64,000 nucleotides of DNA from Dichotomopilus funicola (Eukaryota > Ascomycota > Sordariomycetes > Sordariales > Chaetomiaceae): contig NW_026944036.1 of the NCBI RefSeq assembly GCF_033296635.1, forward strand, positions 1 through 64,000, read 5' to 3'. Positions within the stretch are counted from its first letter, which is position 1. Every line of letters starts with the position of its first letter. A program made the translations under genes and the position numbers. The notes under the pieces were generated by a model, which had not been told where the DNA came from, made no database searches, and worked only from the letters and a program-made list of their open reading frames with translations. Shown here one piece after another: positions 46,701 through 55,791 of this stretch.

Positions 46701-48411
46701 TGGCCAACAGAAGCGGCTGCGTCCCCGGGAAGAGAGCCCAATTTCGAGGCCGCGGTTGACTATGCCTCGTGTTCCGAGACTTAGGAACTTGGCCGCACAA
46801 CCCACCAATGGCACAGGTGTGGAACTCAGGAATCTAACTAAGGACGGAACCTCAGCCAAGCCGAAAACAAGAAATCCCGACTCGGGCCAGCCCCTGGCAA
46901 ACCATGAGCACTTTGCTCAAAACATTGATCGAGCGTGCACGGCTCAACCGCTCGTAGAAACTCTGTCCGACTGGGAACGAGAGGTCGGGGCCGTTCTTTC
47001 AGATATGGCCGACCTTTACTTCGACACCGGGAGGGAAATCACTGGCATTGAATGCCTCCAAAGGGCCCTAAGCACAATCAAGAACGTCGATAAAGCGGAT
47101 CAAAGTTTCGAGATTTGGAAGTGGGAAAACGAATTGAACCGGCATACAAAAGCGTACGACTCGCAAGACTGGAAAAAGAATCAAAAGACCTTCAACGCAC
47201 TGTCACCGGACGGCCTCCGAAAGTGGCACTTAAACGGGAATGAATATTTCTGGTTGATTGGGTGGGCATCAAGACACTCCCAAGGTGGCAACTTGGACAA
47301 AGCCTACGAGACTTATGAGGATTTGTTGCCGAAGACCACGGTAGCCCACGGACCAAGCAACCCCAAAACGCTTTTTTTGCTCCGATCCCTAGCGGTGGTT
47401 GCTGCAAAGTGCGAACGCTATGAGAAAGCAGAGGAATTGGCGAGGAAGGCGGTCGAAGCGGCCAAGGCTGTTTACACCGAGGGACATCATGAGACTGCGA
47501 CAAGCTTACACACGCTTGCCATGGTCCTACCCCCCCGAACGTTGAATTTAGGACCGGGATCGGAGTTCTGGGAAGGTTTTAAGCGTGCTTACAAGTCTTG
47601 TAAGTGGGCATTCTTGCCAGGGAACCCCCTGACAGAAAACCTCAGGCGTTGGTTGGGGGTGTTCGACTTTTCTCAGAACAAGACGAAGCAAGAATCGTTT
47701 CCGAGGGCGGTTGTCGAGCTCTTTGCCGACGGGTTTCCAAGATCGAGAAAAGCATACTTAGACCGGGCATGCTTTGCCTGCGAGAAGGTTTCTCAAGAGG
47801 TTGAACGGGAAGAGAACCGTCTTCGGAGAGAAGCGAGAAAGGCAAACGAGGACTCATCGCGGCTGGACGTTATGCCACCCCAAGATTTGTCCCTAGCCAC
47901 CCAGGAAGAAGCAGCCGAGCACCCAGACTCGGAGAGAAAGGAACTTCCGGTCATCGTGCCGCAACTAGCTCTCGATGTTGAGCAAGAGGCTCAAATACAA
48001 CACCCTTTAGTGTCCCAAAACGCAAAGGGAGGACCCCTTAACAGCGGCGTTTGTTTGGGCGATGATGGAGCAGTCGGCAAGCAAGAGAGCAACACTTTGA
48101 AGGTACCAGCCAGGGAGAAAGGCGGGGGCATTGGAACGGGAGGAACACAAACGGCGTCAACGAGGAAGTTGCCAGAAGAGCTATGCGCTGAGGAACGCGG
48201 ACGTCGATGGGTGCTTACGTCCGAGATCCAACTTGGGCCCAGCTGGAGGTCTCAAAGGGCGTCAAGTTTGCATATGTGGACGTCAACGCGGCCAGATAAA
48301 GGAAGTAAAAGGTTAAGAGAGGTGCTCACGGGCGCAATCGCCACCAAAGGGGAACCCCGTTGGCGACGTATTAAATGCTGGGCTGATTTAGATGCATTAT
48401 TCCAGAACTGA
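43760..48411 (+). CDS. NOD-like receptor C: catalytically dead patatin - NB-ARC - TPR with divergent tail
   Basis: The third paralogue. Exons 43760-43805, 43865-44003, 44065-44918, 44983-45208 and 45267-48411 join in phase to 1469 residues; the in-frame ATG at 43730 would add ten. Intron phases equal those of A and B. The patatin active site is lost: oxyanion loop DDGGVRG, GTGTGG with Gly59 for Ser, and NAAINCNSP with Asn201 for Asp. The fold is otherwise kept (YFHMIGG, LIAIMLGRLRMSTEEALQEY). The P-loop GPSGVGKT (402-409) is intact; Walker-B reads WLIIYDNV. TPR-like pairs follow (ATNCLRILGRVSFENGY, LAVVAAKCERYEKAEELARKA). The last 180 residues are charged and Gly-rich and lack the CxCG-HAEGS motif. 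The exon 3-4 junction could instead use an acceptor at 45036, also in frame. Confidence 0.86.
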
Positions 48412-48467
48412 GGTTCAGAACCCAGTAGATGATCACACCAAATAACAACTGGAAAATATCACAAATT

Positions 48468-49006
48468 CTATGAGTCATACCCTTGTGTCCCTCGCTTCTG
48501 TATCGCCTTCATAAGTTCGTAAAGTTGGCCTAACTGTTCGTCTGTTTCATGTCAAGTTAGCAAGTATAATGGAAGCAAGATCCGATGTCATAGATAATAC
48601 CGCTCATCTTTGCAACCTTGCCCTGATCTAGCTTCTCACCGGCCCACGAGTCGCCCTCGATCTTCTGCGCATACAGCTGCCACTCGGTGAGAAACCCGAT
48701 CTGGAGTAGGCTCATGGAATTAGCATATGTCATTTTGATTCCACGAACACGCTTAAAATTTCCGCTATAAGATGGCAGGGGGGGACAAACCAGATGCACG
48801 GGATTCTCAACATCACGATGGGCCCGAAATTCCGCCTTGACATACTCATCCCCTAATAAACGCATCTCAGAAGGCAAATGCTTCCTATGCGCTCGCAATA
48901 AGCGACGGTAGAGGTATATTGGCGGGAGGAGGGCCAACGGCCCAGTTGTTAACCCCTTTGTTGGGTTTAAGGCAGACGCTTGGAATAAGCGGAGCGAAGG
49001 TCTCAT
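48468..49006 (-). CDS. SDHAF3: Succinate dehydrogenase assembly factor 3 (Acn9/Sdh7, LYR family)
   Basis: A mitochondrial matrix LYR-motif chaperone that helps the iron-sulfur subunit of complex II mature. Minus-strand exons 49006-48791, 48700-48601 and 48541-48468 join in phase to 129 residues, the usual size. The N-terminal 25 residues look like a presequence. The LYR motif is in YLYRRLLRAH (31-40), followed by the family signature LPSEMRLLGDEYVKAEFRAH and GFLTEWQLYAQ. The first intron (90 bp) is a multiple of three without stops, so an unspliced reading stays open; splicing restores the expected VHL-IGFLTEW junction. It converges on NLR-C with only 56 bp between stop codons, so the 3' UTRs probably overlap. 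Confidence 0.92.
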
Positions 49007-49414
49007 GGTGAAAAGAAGCTGGAGGGTTCAAGAGAGAGAGGTAACCGGCAGTTAGCAAGGTAGGTCGGTTCCACTGAGGGAATTGCGGCCGCCTTGTTGG
49101 GTAGTTCTTTTTATATATATTTTCCGTGCTTCGTGTCGGAGACCTCAGGCACCGTAGTGGTTGAATCTGAGAAAGCCTGTGTTAGGTTAGGGGTGAATCT
49201 TTAATTCATGCCAATTGATGGGATGGACCTCGGTTCGAGAAAATTCGTACAGTGCTAGATATATGTCGCACAGTCCTGGAACGTCGCTTCTCGTCCTGCA
49301 AAACCCAACACGCTTGGAGAGAGCCATTTGATCACAAAGTTCGCAAAAAGGTTCGGACATTTGAAGACGAGTAGCAGATTTTATGACTACCAACAGTAAG
49401 GCTACCCGTTATTT
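49007..49414. other. Intergenic between SDHAF3 and DHR2
   Basis: This 408-bp spacer between co-oriented genes serves as the SDHAF3 promoter and DHR2 3' flank. It has an AT-rich run at 49110-49125. No other feature was seen. Confidence 0.4.
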
Positions 49415-51742
49415 TTATTCTAAAGCCTCGGCTATCCACACCGCCTGGATGATGCTGACTTTCTTCGCATAATTCTTTTGAGTGTACACATGTTCTAAGA
49501 ACATGATTGCTTCCTTCTTCTGGCCGTGCAAAACGCTTGACGGGTGTATCGCCACCACATGTTTCCCATGGGCCGTGACGTAACTGTTATCTGGCGCTAG
49601 AATCGCCGTTTTGAGCGAAAACCCGCTTAAAAAGCATTTGAGAATGGCGACGGCAAGCTCTGGTGATACCGGCGTGAAGGGCTGAGGATCAGCTGGCGGA
49701 GGTTCTATCATGCCCAGGCGGACACACAAACCGCGAAGCTGTTTGCGAATGTTCATCGCTTGCTTCATATTTCTGACATTCATCTTCCGGTCCTTGCACC
49801 ATTTCACTCGGTCTGCGTTCTCCGCCGCGTACAGCTGCATTGTGGTGAGGTACGTAAGGAGATCACCTTCGCGGCGATAAAGTTCTTTTCGGTAATCTTC
49901 CGCTTCCTCTTTCGCCTCTTCTGTACGCAGCTGAAGAAAGATGTCCTCGCCAGACGTGATGCACGCGATGATATCAATCACCTCTAGCAAACAATCGAAC
50001 TTCGGATCTGCTGCGGCAAGAATGACACGGGCGAAGGGCGGAGTGACCGGGAAAGATACCATCTTGCGCCCCGTTTCTGTGATGGAACCATCATCACCGA
50101 TAGCGCCAAGAATATGAAGGTGCAAAAGTGCCTTCTCCACGGATTCGACACTGGGCGCGTCCATTAGGGGGAAAGACAGGACGTCGGCAATGCCCCTGGC
50201 CTTCATTGTCAAAGTGGCGCCGAGTATGTCGGTTCTGAGGATCTCGGGAAGGTCTGTCTCGTACAAGGTATCGTAAGTTTCCTCTGTGTACAGCCTGAAG
50301 CACTTTCCAGGACCTTCACGCCCTGCTCGCCCAGCTCTTTGAATGGCAGACGACTTTGATATGGGCTTCGCGAGGAGCGATTCCATGCCCAAGCGTGGAC
50401 GGAATTGCTTCACCTTGGACTTTCCGCAGTCGATGACATATCGCACGCCCGGCACGGTGACTGAAGTCTCGGCAATGTTGGTCGCGAGAACAATCTTTCT
50501 TGTCCGTCCACCCTTGATCGGTTGGAAAGCTTGATGTTGCGCTTCCATGGAGAGCTGGCCGAACAGGGGAAATACCTTCAAGCCAGGGAGCTTCGGCCCA
50601 AGCGTCGACGCGTATTCTTCAATCAGCTTCTGAGCGGATTCGATTTCCTCTTGACCGGTCAGGAATGCTAGGATGTCTTTCCTGCCGTGCTTATCTGACA
50701 AAGCCTCTTCGGTGTGCAGCTTAAATATTTGTTTGAGAAGCGCTTCTTGGATGTCCGGAACGGGTTTAGGGGTGTGCACAAGATCCACGGGGAATTGCCG
50801 GCCATCAATTTGGAGGTACTGGACTGAGCTGTTCGAGAAAGTAGGTGTGGTGGAAGCGGTGCTCGTCGTTTCGGGTTCAGCCTTAGAGAAGAATTGCTTG
50901 ATCTTGTCGACGTTGGCAGTCGCACTCATGACCACAACTCTGAGTGGAATGCCCCCGCGGCTAGCCTTGTCCCCAGAAACAATTTGCTTAAGGAAACCGG
51001 AGAGGAGGTCGACATCAACGCTCCGCTCGTGGATTTCGTCAACAATGATGGCACTGTATTGCCTCAGCCCCGGATCGCGGAGGAGCTCTTGAAGCAGCAT
51101 TCCTTCGGTCAAATACTTGATCCGCGTCCCAGGTGGGACTTTGTGGTCGAATCGAACCGAGTAGCCCACCAAGCCCTTTGAAACTGGCTGATTGTTATGC
51201 CATCTTTGGATTTGCGCGTCAAGAGGGGTACCTGCTTCACGTGAGACGCGATGGGCGAGTGTCGTTGCTGCGACCCTTCTTGGTTGTGTGATCGCGATCA
51301 TTCCTCCAACGTTGATTTCTTTGGTGTGCTCGCCATCCTTAACCTTTACTTTCCTCTTTTGACACCATTTCTCCTGGTACAGAAACTGCGGTACCTGTGT
51401 ACTTTTTCCAGACCCTGTCTCCCCCACGAGAAGCAGGACTTCATTTAGTTGGAGGATGCGGCGGATCTCATCCTGTCGTGACCAAAGCGGGAGAGTTTCT
51501 CTTGCCGCAAAATATGACGGGTCACCAGAGGGAGGCCTGCTGGGCAGCGGTGCCGCGGAGTGCAAATCTCCCTTGATGTGATTCAATTCAGTCGGTGTCG
51601 ACGCCGGCGAGGTATCCAAGTCGGTGGGCTGAGGCGCGCTTTGTTCCTTCGGCTTTTTGGTCAAGTATCCCTCAAGGGATATTGTCTTGTCTCCGATCCT
51701 GACTGAATTTTCGGTAGCACCATGCTTTCTTTTCTTGGCCAT
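49415..51742 (-). CDS. DHR2: DEAH-type RNA helicase, Dhr2-like (ribosome biogenesis)
   Basis: A 775-residue single-exon ATP-dependent RNA helicase; yeast Dhr2 works in the nucleolus on 18S rRNA maturation. The N-terminus is basic (KKRK, KKPK). Helicase motifs in order: I GETGSGKST (107-115), Ia TQPRRVAA, II DEIH (235-238, the DEIH variant of DEAH), III SAT (273-275), V ATNIAETSVTV (about 420-430) and VI QRAGRAGR (468-475). Winged-helix/HA2 and OB-fold regions follow. The length is close to yeast Dhr2 and much shorter than splicing helicases such as Prp22, which supports this assignment over other DEAH members. The start is the ATG at 51742-51740. Confidence 0.9.
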   Translation of the reverse strand: MAKKRKHGATENSVRIGDKTISLEGYLTKKPKEQSAPQPTDLDTSPASTPTELNHIKGDLHSAAPLPSRPPSGDPSYFAARETLPLWSRQDEIRRILQLNEVLLLVGETGSGKSTQVPQFLYQEKWCQKRKVKVKDGEHTKEINVGGMIAITQPRRVAATTLAHRVSREAGTPLDAQIQRWHNNQPVSKGLVGYSVRFDHKVPPGTRIKYLTEGMLLQELLRDPGLRQYSAIIVDEIHERSVDVDLLSGFLKQIVSGDKASRGGIPLRVVVMSATANVDKIKQFFSKAEPETTSTASTTPTFSNSSVQYLQIDGRQFPVDLVHTPKPVPDIQEALLKQIFKLHTEEALSDKHGRKDILAFLTGQEEIESAQKLIEEYASTLGPKLPGLKVFPLFGQLSMEAQHQAFQPIKGGRTRKIVLATNIAETSVTVPGVRYVIDCGKSKVKQFRPRLGMESLLAKPISKSSAIQRAGRAGREGPGKCFRLYTEETYDTLYETDLPEILRTDILGATLTMKARGIADVLSFPLMDAPSVESVEKALLHLHILGAIGDDGSITETGRKMVSFPVTPPFARVILAAADPKFDCLLEVIDIIACITSGEDIFLQLRTEEAKEEAEDYRKELYRREGDLLTYLTTMQLYAAENADRVKWCKDRKMNVRNMKQAMNIRKQLRGLCVRLGMIEPPPADPQPFTPVSPELAVAILKCFLSGFSLKTAILAPDNSYVTAHGKHVVAIHPSSVLHGQKKEAIMFLEHVYTQKNYAKKVSIIQAVWIAEALE

Positions 51743-52490
51743 TCTTGGATTTTGGAGCCGGGCTGGGGCAACGGGTTCTTTTGTTGGTCGTGATGGTGAA
51801 CAGCAGAGAAAATATATTCGCCTTAGTAGATTTTGGCCCCACTTTGGTAACAGACAATGCAGTACAACCTCGCAAGCATGTAACGTGTGTAAAATACCGC
51901 TCCACTGGGCGTATCTTTGTAAGATCCTGACGAGGTCTTAAGGGGTTGGTACTAAGAGAGAAGAGAGTACCGTGGTAATGTAAAGAATTCGCAGCGGTCG
52001 CAGTGGAATCTTGCTTGAGTCCATAATACATTGATGGAATTGAACTCTGAACCTCCCAACTATCTTAAGCTTCCTGCCCTTCCTATTTATATTTTAGAGT
52101 CAGTGCATTAACCCCTCGCTCAGGCATTGAGATCATACTACGACAGTAGTGCTCGGTTGCATCGATATCGCAATGCGGGCATCACTACTCCTATCATGCC
52201 TGAGCACTGCAGCACACTGTCACATCCGTCTAATAACCAACCGGTAAGGTACGTATGTACCCAAACGGCTGCATGCGGGCACAACCCAAGGGCGCAAATT
52301 CGCAGACGGGAGGTACTGTACCTAATTACTGTGGCCAAAGTACAGGCGCTTGCATCGAATTGTGTTACCTAGACTATTACACCCGCTACAAGAACTAAAA
52401 CCTGGCCGTCCAGGCAGCGAGGACGGCCAGCCTCTCTTCGATCTCATCTGCCCCAGATACTCCCAACCTTGCCATGGCGCGGCAATGCGG
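51743..52490. other. Intergenic between DHR2 and SEC9, with a hairpin element
   Basis: An AT-richer spacer upstream of DHR2. It contains the nested inverted repeat described separately (52118-52205). On the minus strand, weak A-box- and B-box-like words occur about 52120-52030, but no cloverleaf could be folded. Confidence 0.4.
52118..52205. repeat. Nested inverted repeat (long imperfect hairpin)
   Basis: GCTCAGGCAT (52118-52127) pairs perfectly with ATGCCTGAGC (52196-52205). Inside, AGTAGTG pairs with CACTACT, and TTGC with GCAA around a central ATCGATATC. The 88-bp element could extrude as a cruciform or be a small decayed MITE. No target-site duplication is obvious. Confidence 0.5.
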
Positions 52491-54017
52491 CTAACAGTCG
52501 TACTTGCTTTTGAGGTGAACCTGGTGCTTCCAGAGCACGTCACGGTTTCGATCGACCTAGAACCCTGATAGTTAGCCATCATCGTCCCGGAGATAATCAA
52601 TTTCAATCACAACTTACATCCTCTTGCATTTCAGCAATCTCGACGTTCTGCCTCTTGAGCTCGCCGCCTAGGACCTCGAGATGTGCCCTGGCTCCCCTTA
52701 GGCCGGTTAAAATTTCGTTCTTTTGCCCCTGGATCGTCCGGCTGGCTTCCCGCTGAGTGCCATCATCATCTTCAAATTCCATGTCCTCAAACGCATAAAC
52801 ATCCCCCTTACCACCCGCCCCCGCTGTTCCGAGAAGCTGGGGCCCAGAGCCATACTCTTTACCTAGGTTAGTCAATTGCTCACGGGATTTTGCGAACTTC
52901 CGATCCATCTCCTCCGTTTTAATCATATGGTCCCGGTCATAACCCATATGCTGTCGTTGGCGCGATTCAATCGCGCCTTTACCATTGCTGGCGAACTTCA
53001 GCATGCTCTGTGCGTTGTGGAGATCCGTGAGGTTGCCTCCAGTCTTTGCAAGTTCCACTCCTAGAAACGACTCAAAGTTAGTTCAGCTAAAATATGGAGC
53101 AGTGCAAGTTTCATACCAGCAGCCTTGGAGTTTTTATGAGCTTGATGCATCATCTCTCCTTGCCTGAAGCCCTGTTCGGTCACCTCGTAGGTTTGCTGCA
53201 CAAATCTCTGCACTCCCATCAGAGCCCGCGCCCCAGCCTGTACGGCCCCGGCATTTTCTTGCGCTATTTGCTGCTTTTTCCATTGTATGTCTTCTTCCTC
53301 AGTCATAGCCTGTGAAGACTCGCCATATTCCGCTTGCGGGTCTTGCAACTGGTCCTGTCCAGGACCCGCATACTGAGGTTGCTTGGTCGAGCCGCCGTAG
53401 CCTTCAGACAAGCCTAAGCCAGCTGATCCCCCCAAACTTCCGTAACCGCCTTGACTCTGTTGTTGCGAGGCGAGTCGCGACCCATTCTCGAAAGTCGTCT
53501 CCGCGGGCTCGAACCTGGCCCTGCCAACACCACCCGTAGCGCCAAACTTCTCCTTCGGGAATCCACCACCGCCCACCGCCAGACTAGGGTCGGCGGACGT
53601 TTGCGGGGTCGTGGCCGCAGTTGATGGTAAATCTTTTCCGGGGTAGGGTGAGTACTGAGAGGACGAATGCGGCGAGTATTGCGGCGGCGGTGACTTGTCG
53701 GCCGAGACCGTCGAGAACGTTCCTACTCGATTCTGATAACCGCCATTGGGGCGGGGGCCGCTCGGGAGGCCGGACGACTGGGAGACGCTCGAAATGCTCT
53801 GGTTGTCGTTGAACTGAGCGGTATTGTATTGGGCGTACTGTGAGTGCGACGGTTCCTGGCGGTAGTGAGACGCCTGAGAAGGCCCGGGATACTCAGAGGA
53901 CTGGATCGAAGGGGAGGACTGGTTCTGGCCATTCGTCGGTTGCGATTGTTGAGCGTACGGATTCTCCTCAGGCTTCCCCTTTTCGGACTTTTTGAAAAGT
54001 CCGCCGAACCTGCCCAT
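52491..54017 (-). CDS. SEC9: Sec9-like Qbc-SNARE (SNAP-25 family)
   Basis: A plasma-membrane t-SNARE light chain for exocytosis; partners would be an Sso-type syntaxin and a Snc-type v-SNARE. Exons 54017-53117, 53060-52618 and 52556-52491 join in phase to 469 residues. A long Gln/Ser/Pro/Gly-rich N-terminus (1-240) begins with basic MGRFGGLFKKSEKGK, as in fungal Sec9. The first SNARE helix (about 250-315) has its zero-layer glutamine in GFRQGE. The second (about 400-469) has it in LKRQNVEIAEM and continues VDRNRDVL. There is no transmembrane segment. The protein ends in a single cysteine (KYDC), which may be lipidated. The last-exon acceptor was chosen at ttctag because it restores the helix; an upstream AG gives a non-helical tail. 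Both SNARE motifs are somewhat divergent. Confidence 0.8.
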
Positions 54018-54156
54018 GATGCAGCACTGCCAGAAGGCCTAATAGAACGATTGGAACAATTAGAACGTGAATATAACACAGCAAACGGGTGGAAAATTGG
54101 AACGATTGGCAGAGGACACAGATGGTTAAGGGGTGGGGAGAGGAGTTGGGGGAAGT

Positions 54157-55039
54157 TCAGGGGCATTGAAGCCGTCTGGGCTTCCAATGTCTTGAATGCC
54201 AGCGACATAGCCGGTGTGGGGCGAAGTGGGACGTGTCCTTGTGTGGCGGACGCTGGACGGCTCTTTGGGCTACCTGACTGGGACTGCTGCATCCTGAACC
54301 AGCCTGTGTCTGAGGTCCGTTCCAGATCGCGGCCCGCCGTAAAAGTGGATCAATGTCCAACTTGCGCCTCTCCATGCTGACGACCCTTTGGGCCGCAGCT
54401 GTGCTGCCCCAAGGAAAGCTCGCCCATTCGCCACCAATCCCAGCGTCGCGTTGCGCCTGTAAGACGCTTCGGAAAGGGTTCCCAATGCGGGCGGATCAAT
54501 TGACGTACCTTCTTGGTGTTTGCTTCCTCTCGCTCATCGTCGTCATGCTTCTCCTTCTCCGTTCCCTTCTTTTCCACCTCATCCTTCTTCTTCATCCCCC
54601 GTAACCGCGATCTTAGCCTCCTTTTCCGGTTTGTCTGCTCCTCCTCTTTCCCTCCGGCGTCCTCGGCCTTCTCTTTCTCTCCCGCTTCTTCGGCTTTCTC
54701 TTTTTCGTCCTTCTCCTTCTCAGACCATTTCTTTTCGGCCCCTGCCCTCCTTTTCTCCGCCCAGAACCGCCATTTTACTCTCTTTTTCTGCTTTACTTGC
54801 TCTTCCTCGGCCTCGTCGTCTTCCTCGTCTTCCTCGTCCCACCCGTCCACGTGATCTTCCTTGTCTCCACCCCTCAACCGATTTTGTTTTTTCTCTGTCG
54901 GCCAATATGTCGTGTCGTTACTCCCTCTTTGATGCAATTGGCAGGGTCGATTGGGTGGGTCGAGATCGCCAGGCGGGCCTGGCGGCGTCGAACGGTACAC
55001 CGCCATCTTTGCCGCTCTGCGGCGCCTAGGAAAACACAT
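54157..55039 (-). CDS. Highly charged Lys/Glu-rich hypothetical protein
   Basis: Exons 55039-54509 and 54456-54157, joined across a 52-bp intron with perfect GTACGT donor and TTACAG acceptor, give 276 residues. The middle (about 60-165) is almost entirely Lys, Glu, Asp and Arg in long runs and should form an extended charged helix. The second exon has more ordinary sequence (MERRKLDIDPLLRRAAIWNG). There is no signal peptide, membrane helix or enzyme motif. Low complexity makes homology unreliable, and the 3' end could differ: a further GT/AG pair exists near 54270-54190. The clean intron and the ATG favour a real gene. It is co-oriented with SEC9, whose start lies 139 bp downstream of its stop. 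Confidence 0.45.
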
Positions 55040-55791
55040 TGCGCTGAGTTGTGTTGTTTTGAACCTATGTTTGGTTGGTTAAATTGATGATGCATGATGC
55101 GATCTAAGAGGTTGGCTTTACTTATGTTCTTTGCATGCAGTTGGTTTAAAGCGCTTCGTTGTGGCGGCCGGTTTCATTGTAACAAATCAACAATAGCAGC
55201 GCGTTAAAGAAAAACTTGGCTTTTTGCCGCGGGGTGTGCATTGTGCGGGGTACCTTGCCATCTGAACTTTAACCCAAATCCAACAAGCCAACAATCTTAA
55301 GCGCCGAATGCGTCAGAGGGTCGCGGTTCAAAGCCCACTCAGGAAAGCGCACTGTTTCGTCACCTGCTTTTATCGTCGGATACGAGTCACTACCTTCCAC
55401 TCCAACATTCCCGTCCCACCCTTACCGAATGGATTTCTTCAAACTAGACTTCAGCAAGACCATCATCAACCGCACATAATGGCTTTCTTCTAACTATTTA
55501 CGCTTCCTCCCGCAGCGGCGTTTGGGCACTCTCTTCGTTTATTTGAGACTGCGCCCTACCTTCGGTTTTTATTTTCGAGCTTGATCGCTCTCGACAAACC
55601 CCCAAGATGATACCACGAATACAACAACTTTCTCCCCTTGAAATGAACGTTAATTGTGCAATATCCTTACTTTTATCCTTATGTTGAGACCTGTATACCA
55701 ATCCACCAATCATCAACTTTCAGTGTCCTAGTTCTTTGTACGCCCTACACCAGCGAACCAAACAGACCTCCTCTTAACACCGAGAACTCCA
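55040..55791. promoter_or_regulatory. Divergent promoter region upstream of the GTPase gene
   Basis: This 752-bp spacer lies between divergently oriented genes. The AT/CT-rich leader immediately before 55792 is typical of a fungal 5' UTR. No RNA gene or conserved frame was found. Confidence 0.4.

Noticed and set aside
49415..51742. A splicing DEAH helicase (Prp2/Prp22/Prp43) instead of Dhr2
   Set aside because: Short N-terminus, overall length near 775 and the DEIH motif fit Dhr2 better; still an assignment without alignment.
52020..52125. tRNA-like A- and B-box words on the minus strand (GCCTGAGCGAGG and GTTCAATTC)
   Set aside because: The T-stem does not pair and the ends are not complementary, so no cloverleaf forms; possibly chance or a decayed element.
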